A stretch of DNA of 64,000 nucleotides from RPQJ01 sp963732375 (GCA_963732375.1 CAVSZE010000015.1:62001-126000); one strand, 5' to 3'. Positions 30,624 through 39,891 are shown, counted from the stretch's first letter. The notes: generated by a model from the letters alone, not told the origin. Translations and numbers: made by a program.

Positions 30624-31223
30624 CTACCTGATCGCCAGCCGCCCGGTGAGCGCGTGGGCGAGCGTGCCGCCGTCCACGTATTCGAGTTCCCCGCCGACCG
30701 GCACGCCATGTGCGATCCGCGTGGCACGCAGTCCCAGTCGAGCGGCGACCTCGGCCAGGAAGTGCGCGGTGGCTTCGCCCTCGACCGTCGGGTTGGTCGC
30801 GAGAATTACCTCCTTGACCTCTCCCTCGCCGAGCAGGCGCTCAAATGCCTCGATGCCGATCTCGGATGGACCCACGCCGTCGAGCGGCGACAGGTGACCC
30901 ATCAGCACGAAATAGCAGCCACGGTAACTTGCCGACTGCTCGATCGCGACCACGTCGGCCGGCGACTCGACGACGCAGAGCAGCGTGCGGTCGCGGGTGG
31001 TCGCCGCGCAGGTCGGGCAGGATTCGCCTTCCGCGAACATGCGGCAGCGGCGGCAGTGGCCGAGCGATTCGGTCGCGGCGGTCAGCGAGACGGATATCTC
31101 GCGTGCGCCATCCCGGTCACGTTCGAGCAGGTGGAATGCCATGCGCTGCGCGGACTTCGGCCCGACACCGGGCAGGCAGCGCAGCGCCTCGATCAGCCGG
31201 TTCAGCGTCGGCGGATAGAGCAT
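30624..31223 (-). CDS. recR: Recombination mediator RecR
   Basis: A 199-residue protein of the RecFOR pathway that helps load RecA on gapped DNA. It has the helix-hairpin-helix start LPGVGPKSAQRMAFHLL, a four-cysteine zinc site (Cys57, Cys60, Cys69, Cys72 in CRRCRMFAEGESCPTC), and a Toprim domain with VVESPADVVAIEQS and LATNPTVEGEATAHFL. Length and order match E. coli RecR (201 residues). It follows ybaB by 13 bp and dnaX before that, the standard gammaproteobacterial order dnaX-ybaB-recR, read on the minus strand. Its 3' end faces ppsA across the 520-bp hairpin island. Confidence 0.95.
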   Translation of the reverse strand: MLYPPTLNRLIEALRCLPGVGPKSAQRMAFHLLERDRDGAREISVSLTAATESLGHCRRCRMFAEGESCPTCAATTRDRTLLCVVESPADVVAIEQSASYRGCYFVLMGHLSPLDGVGPSEIGIEAFERLLGEGEVKEVILATNPTVEGEATAHFLAEVAARLGLRATRIAHGVPVGGELEYVDGGTLAHALTGRLAIR

Positions 31224-31236
31224 CGGCCGGCGGCCC

Positions 31237-31563
31237 TCAGCCCAGCGGCAACTTGAGGCCCGGAGGCAGATTCATGCCTCCCATGAGCCCCGACATCCTT
31301 TCCTGCGACACGGACTCGAGCCGGTGCACGGCGTCATTGATCGCCGCGGCGACCAGGTCCTCGACCATCTCGCGATCGTCGAGCGGGACCGAGGCGTCGA
31401 TCTGCACCCGCTTCGCCTCATGGCGGCCATTGATCGTGACCTTCACCATGCCGCCGCCGGATTCACCGGTGACTTCCATGGCCGCGATCTCGGCCTGGGC
31501 CTTCTGCATGTTCGCCTGCAGCTGCTGCGCCTGCTTCATCAAGTTGCCGATGCCGCCCTTCAT
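31237..31563 (-). CDS. ybaB: Nucleoid-associated protein YbaB/EbfC
   Basis: A 108-residue DNA-binding nucleoid-associated protein that acts as a dimer. The N-terminus GGIGNLMKQAQQLQANMQKAQAEI and the core GGGMVKVTINGRHEAKRVQID are typical, and the C-terminal helix ends in MSGLMGGMNLPPGLKLPLG, a common Gly/Met/Pro tail. It sits between dnaX (24 bp upstream) and recR (13 bp downstream) in one transcript. Nothing unusual was seen. Confidence 0.94.
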   Translation of the reverse strand: MKGGIGNLMKQAQQLQANMQKAQAEIAAMEVTGESGGGMVKVTINGRHEAKRVQIDASVPLDDREMVEDLVAAAINDAVHRLESVSQERMSGLMGGMNLPPGLKLPLG

Positions 31564-31587
31564 GTGTCTGTGACTCCCGGAAATGAA

Positions 31588-33162
31588 TCAGTTCAACGGC
31601 CGGACCGAGCCCGGCTGCACCGTGGCGCCAAAGACGTCGCGCATGGCGCGCACGGCAGGATCGTCGTCGATCGCCTGTTCCGCCGCCTTGAGACGCTCGT
31701 CGCTGTCGAGCGCCTGCCGGCGCGCGGGCGTTAGTTCGTCGTCCGAAATCGCAGCCACGCTGATCTCGAGCCGGATTGCCTGGCCGAAGTACTGTGACAG
31801 CGCCTGCGCCAGGCGCTCCATTATCTGTGGACGATGGAAGGACTCGCCTGCCGGGTCCAGCCTGAGGCGGACCACGTCCCGGCTCCTGCCGGCCAGCAGG
31901 CAGTGCGCCGCAAGCTGGCTCGCGGGCCCCTGCAGGCCCAGCGCGGGCACGATGGTCGCCCAGTCGCCCGGCGATGCAGCGGGACCGGACGAACCGCCCG
32001 CGCGCCCGGCGTCCCGTAACGGCTTCGCGCCACTCCGCGGCGCAGCCGGCGGTGGTACCGCCGGCGCAGCCGAGGCTCCCGCAGGCCTGAACGCCAGCAT
32101 CCGCAGCAGTGCCATCTCGAATCCGCCGCGCGCGTCCGGCGCAAAATCGAGATCGCGCCGGGCCATGATCGCAATCTGGTAAAGCAGCTGCAGGTCCTCC
32201 GGGGAGAACCGCACCGCCAGCGCAGCAAGCGCGATGTCCTGTTCCTCGTCTTCGCCGCGCAGCTCCGGCAGCGCCTGCAACAGCGCCATGCGCTGGATAG
32301 CGGCGGCGAGTTCGCCCAGTGCCTGGTCGTAGTCAGGTGCGCGTTCGTCGAGCTGCTGCACGCAGCTCATCAGTTCGTTGCCGTCGTTAGAGGCCAGCGA
32401 GCCGAGAATCGCTTCGACGTGGCGTCGGTCCAGCGTGCCAAGCAGCGAGCGAACCTCCGCCTCGAGCACGCGACCGCCGCCAAAGGCGAGCACCTGGTCG
32501 AGCAACGACAGCGCGTCGCGCATGCTGCCCTCGGCGCCACGCGCAACCGCGCGCAGCGCGGCTGGCTCGAACTCGACCTTCTCCGCCTCCGAGATCATCG
32601 TCAGGCGTTCCTGGATCTGCTGCAGCGGCAGCCTGCGCAGGTGAAACTGCAGGCAACGCGAAAGCACGGTCACCGGGAGCTTCTGCGGGTCGGTCGTTGC
32701 AAGCAGGAACTTGACGTGCGGCGGCGGTTCCTCGAGCGTCTTCAGCAGCGCATTGAACGAGTGCGTCGAGAGCATGTGCACCTCGTCGATGAGGTACACC
32801 TTGTAACGGCCACGTGCGGGCGCGTACTGCACGTTGTCGAGCAACTCGCGCGTATCGTCCACCTTGGTGCGCGACGCCGCGTCCACCTCCAGCAGGTCGA
32901 CGAAGCGCCCCGCGTCGATGTCCTTGCACGCGCTGCACTCGCCGCAGGGCCGCGACGACACGCCCTTCTCGCAGTTCAGCGACTTGGCGAAGATCCGGGC
33001 GATCGTGGTCTTGCCGACGCCGCGCGTGCCGGTGAAAAGGAAGGCGTGGTGGATGCGGCCCGAATCGAGCGCGTTGGTGAGCGCGCGCCGGACATGGTCC
33101 TGCCCGACGAGTTCCTCGAAGCTGCGCGGTCGCCACTTTCGGGCCAGGACCAGGTAACTCAT
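31588..33162 (-). CDS. dnaX: DNA polymerase III subunits gamma/tau
   Basis: A 524-residue clamp-loader ATPase subunit. The N-terminus MSYLVLARKWRPRSFEELVGQ is diagnostic; Walker A is GTRGVGKT at residues 45-52; the zinc module is Cys64, Cys73, Cys76 and Cys79; the Walker B/sensor region includes YLIDEVHMLSTHSFNALLKTLEEPP. A Pro/Ala/Arg-rich linker after about residue 365 leads to the C-terminal tau region that contacts the polymerase and DnaB. At 524 residues tau is shorter than the 643 of E. coli. I did not see an A-rich slippery heptamer, so a separate gamma product made by frameshift is not supported. Start ATG 33162, downstream of the SRP RNA gene. Confidence 0.94.
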   Translation of the reverse strand: MSYLVLARKWRPRSFEELVGQDHVRRALTNALDSGRIHHAFLFTGTRGVGKTTIARIFAKSLNCEKGVSSRPCGECSACKDIDAGRFVDLLEVDAASRTKVDDTRELLDNVQYAPARGRYKVYLIDEVHMLSTHSFNALLKTLEEPPPHVKFLLATTDPQKLPVTVLSRCLQFHLRRLPLQQIQERLTMISEAEKVEFEPAALRAVARGAEGSMRDALSLLDQVLAFGGGRVLEAEVRSLLGTLDRRHVEAILGSLASNDGNELMSCVQQLDERAPDYDQALGELAAAIQRMALLQALPELRGEDEEQDIALAALAVRFSPEDLQLLYQIAIMARRDLDFAPDARGGFEMALLRMLAFRPAGASAAPAVPPPAAPRSGAKPLRDAGRAGGSSGPAASPGDWATIVPALGLQGPASQLAAHCLLAGRSRDVVRLRLDPAGESFHRPQIMERLAQALSQYFGQAIRLEISVAAISDDELTPARRQALDSDERLKAAEQAIDDDPAVRAMRDVFGATVQPGSVRPLN

Positions 33163-33203
33163 GCGGAGGGTATTGCTCCCCGGGACAGCGAAACAATGGA
33201 GGC

Positions 33204-33322
<119 letters not shown>

Positions 33323-33325
33323 GGG

Positions 33326-33354
33326 ACTATAGCAGCCCGACCGGGGCCAGTCAG
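33326..33354 (-). promoter_or_regulatory. Probable promoter of the SRP RNA gene
   Basis: On the minus strand CTGACT (33354-33349), 17 bases, then TATAGT (33331-33326), ending a few bases before the predicted 5' end of the RNA. The -35 box overlaps the last codons of queF. Confidence 0.55.
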
Positions 33355-33836
33355 CCGCGGCCGCGATACGGCGGCACGCCCTGCTCCGGGATCCAGGCGC
33401 CGGCCGGGGGCCTGCCGCTTTGCCAGAACACGTCAATTGGCATACCGCCCCGCGGATACCAGTAGCCGCCGATCCGCAGCCAGCGCGGAGCGAGGAAATC
33501 CACCAACCGCCCGGCGACGGAAAGCGTGCAGTCCTCGTGGAACGCCCCATGGTTGCGGAAACTAGCGAGGTAAAGCTTCAGCGACTTGCTCTCGACCAGC
33601 CAGCGACCCGGCACGTAGTCGATCACCAGGTGGGCGAAATCCGGCTGCCCCGTAATCGGGCAAAGCGACGTGAATTCAGGCACCGCGAACCGGGCCACGT
33701 ACAGCTTGCGCGGGTGTGGATTTGCCACGCGCTCGAGTACCGCCTCGGCCGGCGACGCCGGAACAGGGGTCGGCGCCCCGAGCTGCCTGAGCAAGGGAAC
33801 GACGCGGGCGGAACCCTTGCTGCGTCGCGCCGCCAT
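33351..33836 (-). CDS. queF: NADPH-dependent 7-cyano-7-deazaguanine (preQ0) reductase
   Basis: A 161-residue unimodular QueF that reduces the nitrile of preQ0 to the amine preQ1 in queuosine biosynthesis. The catalytic cysteine is Cys59 and the aspartate Asp66 in FTSLCPITGQPDFA; the NADPH/QueF motif follows as ESKSLKLYLASFRNHGAFHED. The length matches the short (B. subtilis-type) enzyme, not the two-domain 280-residue E. coli form. It starts 3 bp before the M3 peptidase stop on the same strand, so the two are probably cotranscribed. No other queuosine genes lie nearby. Confidence 0.92.
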   Translation of the reverse strand: MAARRSKGSARVVPLLRQLGAPTPVPASPAEAVLERVANPHPRKLYVARFAVPEFTSLCPITGQPDFAHLVIDYVPGRWLVESKSLKLYLASFRNHGAFHEDCTLSVAGRLVDFLAPRWLRIGGYWYPRGGMPIDVFWQSGRPPAGAWIPEQGVPPYRGRG

Positions 33837-33839
33837 CCG

Positions 33840-35735
33840 TCACCCGCCCTGTCGCGCGTAGATGCGCTCCATTTCGTCCATGATCCGGTTCATCTCCTTG
33901 ATCGCTGCGTCGAACGGACGCGAGGTCGTCATGTCCACGCCCGCATCCTGCAGCAGCTCGATCGGGTACTTGGACGAGCCGGACGCCAGCATGTGGATAT
34001 ACGCGTCCCGATTCTTCTTCGCCTGGCCGGAGTCCACCGCCTGCTTGCCGATGATGCCTTCGGCCAGAGACATGCCGCCGATCATGCTGGTCGCATACTG
34101 GTAGACGTAGAAATCGTAATAGAAGTGCGGGATGTAGGCCCACTCCGACTGGTAGGTGTCGGCGACCTTCACCACGCCCTGATCGGCACCGTAGTACTGG
34201 CGCAGCAGCTTCAGGTACAGCGCGTTAAGCGAGTCCTTGGTGAGCGGCTCGCCACGCTCGACGGCTTCGTGGATCCGGAGCTCGAACTCCGCGAACATGG
34301 TCTGGCGGAACAGCGTAGTGCGCAGCGTGTCGAGATAGCTCGAAAGCAGGAACAGCCGCGTCGCGTCATCCTTCGTCTGGTCGAGCACGTGGTGGAACAA
34401 CAGGTTCTCGTTCAGCGTCGAGGCAACTTCGGCCACGAAGATCGAGTAGTCCGCGGTGGCGAACGGCTGGCTCTCGGCCGCAAGGTACGAGTGCATCGAG
34501 TGCCCCGACTCGTGCGCCAGCGTCGAGACTTCATTCCAGTTCCCGGTGAAATTCAGCAACTGGTATGGATGCACGCCGTAGACCATCGTGCTGTACGCAC
34601 CCGCGCTCTTGCCGGTGCTGGGCATGAAATCCACCCAGCCGGAATCGTAGCCCCTGGCGAGCGTGTCGACGTAAGCTGATCCGAGCGGCGCGAACGAGTC
34701 GAGCGTGAGCTTCCTCGCCTCCTCCGGAGAGAACTTCAGGTCCACGCTGGCGACGATCGGCGCGTACAGGTCCTCGTAGCCCAGTTCGGGCAGGCCCATG
34801 ATCTTCTGGCGGAGCTTGAGGTAGCGATGCAGCGTCGGCAGGTTCGCGTGCACATCCTCGATCAACTGCGTGTAGACCGACTTCGGGATGTTGTAGTCGA
34901 ACAGCGCCGCCTCGAGTGAACTCGGGAACTTGCGCACATCCTTCGTGAAGACGTGGCTCTGCACCTGCGCATTCAGCGTAGTGGCGAGCGTGCTGGTGTA
35001 ATCGTTGTAACGGCCGAAGAATGCCTTGAAGACGAGGTCGCGGTCGGCCTTCACCGTCGATGCGCGGTACCTGGTGTACGCGGCGCCGTCGAGGCGAACT
35101 TTCTCGCCAGTGGAAAGCGTGACCTCCGGGAACGGCAGTTCGGCGCTGGTGAACACGGAATAGACCGTGTCCCCGGTACCGGACATCATTCCGGACTGGG
35201 CCACGATCTTCTCCTCGGCAGGCGACAGCGTGTGCGGCGCCGCGCGCAGGATGTTGTCGAAGAACATGCGGTACTGGCCGAGCTTCGGCTGCTCGACGAC
35301 GAATCGATCGACCTTGGCCTTGCCGAGCGCCAGGATCTCCGGCTGCATGTACGCGGTCGCGGTCTGCAGGTCGGTGTTTACCTGGACCGCTTCCTGTTTC
35401 ATCTGCAGCGTGCGGCTGACCCGCGTGTCCTGGTCATACAGGGCATTCGCGTAGACGTACAACCGCTGCGCCGACTGGGTGGCGGACTCCCAGTCGGCCA
35501 TCGCGGCAAGCAGGTTCGCGGAAGAGGTGCCGAGCTTGCCCTGCCACTGGCCGAGCTTAGGGATGACCACGGCGAGATCCCGTTTTGCGGCAACCCAGGC
35601 TGCCTCGTCCTTGTACAGGTCCGCCAGGTTCCACTTGTACGCGTCGGGTATTTCCGACCGCTCCACCGCGCCGGCGGCCGGCGCCGCCAGGACCGTCAGG
35701 ATTGCAATTGAGGCGCAAAGTAGCTTAAGTCGCAT
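33840..35735 (-). CDS. Exported M3 family oligoendopeptidase F
   Basis: A zinc metallopeptidase of the M3B (PepF/oligoendopeptidase F) family that cleaves short peptides. From ATG 35735 it is 631 residues; GGAG lies seven bases upstream and the start gives a clean signal peptide (LLCASIAILTVLAAPAAGA), so unlike cytoplasmic PepF it should act in the periplasm. The zinc motif HESGH is at residues 408-412 and the third ligand region follows in FVAEVASTLNE. Conserved family strings include YKWNLADLYKDEAAW and the C-terminal GSSKYPIELLQDAGVDMTTSRPFDAAI. queF follows directly on the same strand. Confidence 0.9.
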   Translation of the reverse strand: MRLKLLCASIAILTVLAAPAAGAVERSEIPDAYKWNLADLYKDEAAWVAAKRDLAVVIPKLGQWQGKLGTSSANLLAAMADWESATQSAQRLYVYANALYDQDTRVSRTLQMKQEAVQVNTDLQTATAYMQPEILALGKAKVDRFVVEQPKLGQYRMFFDNILRAAPHTLSPAEEKIVAQSGMMSGTGDTVYSVFTSAELPFPEVTLSTGEKVRLDGAAYTRYRASTVKADRDLVFKAFFGRYNDYTSTLATTLNAQVQSHVFTKDVRKFPSSLEAALFDYNIPKSVYTQLIEDVHANLPTLHRYLKLRQKIMGLPELGYEDLYAPIVASVDLKFSPEEARKLTLDSFAPLGSAYVDTLARGYDSGWVDFMPSTGKSAGAYSTMVYGVHPYQLLNFTGNWNEVSTLAHESGHSMHSYLAAESQPFATADYSIFVAEVASTLNENLLFHHVLDQTKDDATRLFLLSSYLDTLRTTLFRQTMFAEFELRIHEAVERGEPLTKDSLNALYLKLLRQYYGADQGVVKVADTYQSEWAYIPHFYYDFYVYQYATSMIGGMSLAEGIIGKQAVDSGQAKKNRDAYIHMLASGSSKYPIELLQDAGVDMTTSRPFDAAIKEMNRIMDEMERIYARQGG

Positions 35736-35925
35736 CTGTAACTCCATGGCAGTCCAATTCGCCTGGGAAACGTGCAGCTTGCCTGCTGACCGCAGTCGCT
35801 GCAATCCGCGCTGGCTGCGGAAAACCACCCTGCAGCCCGCGGCCGAGCCGTCTACCCTTGGCCGTCGGGGGAGGTTAAGCTTGCTGCGCTGCACACATGC
35901 GTTGAACTAGGATCACCGAGGTCAA

Positions 35926-36747
35926 ATGGCGACGCCTGCCCGCTCCGGAAAGCCGCCCCGCACTTTTTATACCCTGCTGGAAGCGCGCGGCCTGATTGAG
36001 ATGGCCATGCTCCCGGCCTGGCTGCCGTTCCTGCAGGCGACACCACGCGGCGACGGGCATACGGTCCTGCTGGTGCCGGGCTTCACGGCTGGAGACTCGA
36101 CACTGATCGGGCTGCGCACCTTCCTGAGATCGCGAGGCTATAAAGTCGAGACCTGGGGGTTTGGCCAGAACACCGGTTTCAAGCTCAAGTTCTCGCATGC
36201 GCTCGAGCAGAAAGTCCGCTACCTGCACCACCGCACGGATCGCAAGGTCAGCATCGTCGGCTGGAGCCTGGGCGGCGTCTACGGCTACTTCGCGGCGCAC
36301 AGTGCGCCGGAGTGCGTGCGTACCGTGGTCTCGCTGGGCAGCCCGATGCGCTTCTCGGTAGAACGACTGCAGGTCCCGATGGTGGTGAGCGCCCTGTACC
36401 GCTATTTCGCCCACCCGATGGGAGCGGTCGCGCATCTTTCCAACGTTCGGGCCAAGGTCCTCAGGCAACCGCCGCCGATGCCCTCGACCTGTGTCTACTC
36501 GTCTACCGATGGCGTCGTTCCGGCCGATTCCGCCCAGCTCGACGACAGCGTGGGCCAGCACGAAAACATCTGGGTGCCGGGCAGCCATCTCGGGCTCGGG
36601 TTCAATCCAGCGGTGATGTGGGTGCTGGCCAATCGCCTGTCGCAGCCTGAAGACGAATGGCAACGATTCAGTCCCGACGGCGTGCTGGGCTCGATCTACG
36701 ATCGCGTCGCAGGTCACATGCGAACCGAGATCGCTCCCGCCACCTGA
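35926..36747 (+). CDS. Alpha/beta hydrolase (lipase/esterase-like)
   Basis: A 273-residue alpha/beta hydrolase. The oxyanion strand is HTVLLVPGFTAGDST; the nucleophile elbow is VGWSLGGVYGYFAA with Ser in GWSLGG (about residue 109); a late acid is plausible in STDGVVPADSAQLDD and the histidine in GSHLGLGFNPAV. The Ser-His-Asp order and the G-F-T-A-G-D-S opening resemble short bacterial lipases and PHA-associated hydrolases. It has no signal peptide. Neighbours in both directions are acyltransferase and acyl-CoA genes, so a role in neutral-lipid turnover is likely but not shown. Its start is about 190 bp from the divergent peptidase. Confidence 0.82.
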   Translation: MATPARSGKPPRTFYTLLEARGLIEMAMLPAWLPFLQATPRGDGHTVLLVPGFTAGDSTLIGLRTFLRSRGYKVETWGFGQNTGFKLKFSHALEQKVRYLHHRTDRKVSIVGWSLGGVYGYFAAHSAPECVRTVVSLGSPMRFSVERLQVPMVVSALYRYFAHPMGAVAHLSNVRAKVLRQPPPMPSTCVYSSTDGVVPADSAQLDDSVGQHENIWVPGSHLGLGFNPAVMWVLANRLSQPEDEWQRFSPDGVLGSIYDRVAGHMRTEIAPAT

Positions 36748-36847
36748 TCGCGCGGCCGGGCCTGGCGCGCCAGGCCACACCTGGGCCAATCCCGGGTCCT
36801 TCTGTTTCTGGTCCGCCCCCTCCGCCTCAGGCGGGCCTCCAGGGCCG

Positions 36848-38359
36848 TCAGGCGGCCCTGCGCCGCGGGCGGGCACCCTTCTTGCCCTTGGCCGCGGTCT
36901 TTGCCTTGCTGCGCTTGGCACGTGGCTTGCGGATCGCCGGCACCGCCCGGCTCGCGAGTTCCAGGTATTCCTGGAAGGACTCGCGGATACAGAGCGCAAA
37001 GAACTCGGGGTCCGGGATCTGCTCGCGACACGACGTCGGCGAGATGATGATCTTGCCGTCGTAGCTGGTGACCGCGAACACGAGCCCCATGCCGTCGGAG
37101 ATCGGCATGATCGCCGAGAAGTAGGTCATTCGCGCACCGTTCAGGTAGAGCGGTATCGCGGGTCCCGGCACGTTGGTCACCGTGCAGCTGGCGAGCGGCG
37201 CGCGCTGCCCCATGCCCTGCGCCGAGCCGGCCAGCAGCCGCGCGGACACCGCGAGCGTCGCCGCAGGCGCGTGCTTGGTGAAATCCGTAAGCTCCTTTGC
37301 CCCGATCGCCTGTCCGATCTCTTCGGCGCTCGACGTGTGCTTGTGTATCGAGCGCAGCCGCTTCACCGGGTCTTCGATCTCGGTGCCCAGCGGCACCCGC
37401 AGCATGCTGATGCCGCCGGACCCCGGACCACCGCTGTCCGCATTGCGGATCGACACCGGTGCTATCGATACCAGGCTCGGTCCCGGCAGCTCGTCATGCG
37501 TAAGCAGGTAGCGGCGCAGGGCCCCGCCGCACACCGCCAGCACCGAATCGTTGATCGTCGAAGCCGGCACCAGCGAACGGATCTTCTTGAACTCATCGAT
37601 GAAGAATCGACGCGACTCGTAAACGCGGTGCGGAGAAACTTCCGAGTTGAACCGGGTTATAGGCAGCCGCTCCGGGTGAAACCACGCCTCGCGCAGCGTG
37701 CCCAATACGACCGGCGCGACCTTGCGCACCATGCGGGTGAGCGGAGCCGCCACCATAAAAGGCTGCACCATGTTATGGAATGCCGCGCGCACCAGCATCG
37801 TGCCCATCCCGGGCGGGGATTCCGGGAACCACGGCTCCGGCGGTTCGGGGTGCGGCGGCACCGCCGTCGTGTCGTGCAGCAGCGTCGTGATCTCGGCGCC
37901 GCCATTCACGTCGATCGCCGCGTGGTGGATCTTGGTCAATACCGCGAAGCTGTCGGGCGGCAGGTCCAGGAACGTGTCCAGGCCCTCGACGAGGTACAAC
38001 TCCCAGAGCGGCCTGGTGAGGTCCAGCGGCCGGGCGTGGATCCTCGAGGCCTGGATGCAGAACTGCCGCCAGTCGCCCGGGTTCGGCAGCGAGACGTGGC
38101 GAACGTGGTACTCGAGGTCGAAGCGATCGTCCTCGATCCAATAGGGGTAGTCCATCTCGAGCGGGACGTGCAGCAGCTTCTGCCGGAAGACCGGAGACAG
38201 GTGCAGCCTGCTCTCGATGTGCTTCAGCAGGCCCTTGAACCGCACCCGGCCCCCGGGAGCTGTCGAGGGGTCATAGATGTGGATCAGCGTGATGTTGGAA
38301 TTTGCGTTCCCACTCTCCGCATACACAAATCGGGCGTCTTCACCGCGCAACTGGCGCAT
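36848..38359 (-). CDS. Wax ester synthase/diacylglycerol acyltransferase (WS/DGAT) homologue 1
   Basis: A 503-residue acyl-CoA-dependent acyltransferase of the WS/DGAT family, which makes wax esters or triacylglycerol. The active-site motif is HHAAIDV at residues 145-151: both histidines and the aspartate are present, but the usual final glycine (HHxxxDG) is valine. Other family blocks are PLWELYLVEGL, TINDSVLAVCGGALRRYL and the C-terminal LASCTVTNVPGPAIPLYLNGARM with SYDGKIIISPTSC. The last 35 residues are a Lys/Arg/Ala-rich tail that could bind membrane or DNA. Start ATG 38359 agrees with the family N-terminus. It is divergent from a second WS/DGAT homologue, 95 bp away. Confidence 0.9.
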   Translation of the reverse strand: MRQLRGEDARFVYAESGNANSNITLIHIYDPSTAPGGRVRFKGLLKHIESRLHLSPVFRQKLLHVPLEMDYPYWIEDDRFDLEYHVRHVSLPNPGDWRQFCIQASRIHARPLDLTRPLWELYLVEGLDTFLDLPPDSFAVLTKIHHAAIDVNGGAEITTLLHDTTAVPPHPEPPEPWFPESPPGMGTMLVRAAFHNMVQPFMVAAPLTRMVRKVAPVVLGTLREAWFHPERLPITRFNSEVSPHRVYESRRFFIDEFKKIRSLVPASTINDSVLAVCGGALRRYLLTHDELPGPSLVSIAPVSIRNADSGGPGSGGISMLRVPLGTEIEDPVKRLRSIHKHTSSAEEIGQAIGAKELTDFTKHAPAATLAVSARLLAGSAQGMGQRAPLASCTVTNVPGPAIPLYLNGARMTYFSAIMPISDGMGLVFAVTSYDGKIIISPTSCREQIPDPEFFALCIRESFQEYLELASRAVPAIRKPRAKRSKAKTAAKGKKGARPRRRAA

Positions 38360-38454
38360 GGTTTGCTCTCGGTCGGCTGCTCGTCGCAGTCGGCCCGAGT
38401 CTAGCATTGCGCGGGGTGCCCGCACCCCTGCGGATGTCGCATACTTGCCTCGCC

Positions 38455-39891
38455 ATGTCCCGCCCGATCCCCGTGGTCGATCTAGCATTCCTGTTGATTG
38501 ACCGCGCCGAAGCGCCGGCCAATGTCGGGATCGCCCTGATTTTCGAACCGCCGACGGGCACGAGCAGCGACAGGGCCCTGCGGGAAATACTGCGCAGGTA
38601 CCGCGCCACGCCGCCGACCCCGCCGTTCGACCTCGTGCCCGAGGTGCCGCCTCTCGGCGTGCCGCACTGGGTCCGGCCGTCGCGCGTGGATATGAAGCAG
38701 CATGTGCGCCGCGAAACGCTGCCCGGGCCAGGCTCGACCGCGCAATTGAACGAACGTCTGGCGGAACTGCACCGCGAACGCCTCGACCGGAGCCGGCCGC
38801 TGTTCGAGATCCACCTGATCGACGGGCTCGCGTCCGGACACTTTGCCCTTTACATCAAGTCGCACCACGTTACCTGGGATGGACGCTCGGCCGCCGCAAG
38901 GATTTTCGACAGCATGTCGAGCGAGCCCGGCCCGCTGCTCACGGGCTTCCATGCAATTCCAACTGATGCGGCTCCGCTGACGACGGACTTCGCCGGTGGC
39001 CTGCGCTCCGTGATGACGCACGCGCTTGCGTTCCGGGAACTCTATTCGCAGGTCACAGGCAGGCTTGCGGCACTGCGGGCCGCGTCCAGCCGTCCACGGG
39101 GCAATGCGCCTTTTGCCGGGCCCCACACCAGGCTGAATCAGCGGGTGGCCGCGGAACGCTCAGTCGCACAGTTTTCGCTGCCGCTGGATGAAATGCGGCG
39201 AGTCGGGCACGCTTCCGGCGGCTCGATCAACGACGTACTGCTCGCGGTGACCGACGACGGCGTGCATCGCTACCTGCGAGGCTTCGGCGAGCGACCCGCG
39301 GAACCGCTGGTCGGGATGTGCCCGGTATCGGTGCGCGAACCGGGGGACACCGAGTACGGTACCAAGGCCTCGACGCTGTTCGTGCGGCTTGGTCGCCCGC
39401 GCTCCGGTGTAGCGACCCGGTTGAAGGAAATCGTCGCCAGCACCACGGCTGCCAAGGCCGAGTTCCATGCGATGTCCACCGAGGCGTCGCTGGACCTCGC
39501 GGCACTCGCCTTCGGGCTGTGGCTGACCTCCGACGCGTTCGGACTGGGAGCATTCACCAGGCCGGTGGTGAATTTCGTAGTTTCGAATGTCGGTGGTGTC
39601 GTGGGGGCGCGCTACCTGGGACGCTCACGACTGATCGGCGCCTACCCGGTCTCGATAGTCGCGGGCCCGGCGGGGCTCAACTTCACGTCGTTCTCCCACG
39701 ACGGGCGCATGGACGTCGGTATCGTCGCGAATCGCGTGGCCGTACCCGACGCCGCCGAAATTGCGCGGCACTGCCTGGCCGCGTGGCGGCAGCTACGCAA
39801 GGCGAGAGCGCCTCAGGACTTGACCTTGAGAAAGCCCCCGCCCCGCAGGCCCTCGCGCACGCGCCGCATGCCCGCGAGCCAGCGGCCGTAG
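38455..39891 (+). CDS. WS/DGAT-like acyltransferase homologue 2
   Basis: A 478-residue member of the same superfamily with a complete HHVTWDG motif at residues 137-143. The body is diverged from its neighbour, but RPLFEIHLIDGL, GGSINDVLLAVTDDGVHRYLRG and FVVSNVGGVVGARYL correspond to the expected blocks. ATG at 38455 fits the family opening (PVVDLAFLLIDRAEAPANVG). A basic Pro/Arg tail follows residue 455. Its last 79 bp overlap the 3' end of the convergent short-chain dehydrogenase. The two homologues may work on different acceptors or form a pair; which is a wax synthase and which a DGAT cannot be read from sequence. Confidence 0.85.
   Translation: MSRPIPVVDLAFLLIDRAEAPANVGIALIFEPPTGTSSDRALREILRRYRATPPTPPFDLVPEVPPLGVPHWVRPSRVDMKQHVRRETLPGPGSTAQLNERLAELHRERLDRSRPLFEIHLIDGLASGHFALYIKSHHVTWDGRSAAARIFDSMSSEPGPLLTGFHAIPTDAAPLTTDFAGGLRSVMTHALAFRELYSQVTGRLAALRAASSRPRGNAPFAGPHTRLNQRVAAERSVAQFSLPLDEMRRVGHASGGSINDVLLAVTDDGVHRYLRGFGERPAEPLVGMCPVSVREPGDTEYGTKASTLFVRLGRPRSGVATRLKEIVASTTAAKAEFHAMSTEASLDLAALAFGLWLTSDAFGLGAFTRPVVNFVVSNVGGVVGARYLGRSRLIGAYPVSIVAGPAGLNFTSFSHDGRMDVGIVANRVAVPDAAEIARHCLAAWRQLRKARAPQDLTLRKPPPRRPSRTRRMPASQRP

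Noticed and set aside
30166..31256. Plus-strand open frames running through the hairpin island into recR
   Set aside because: They read across perfect palindromes and are antisense to recR; the composition follows the repeats, not a protein.
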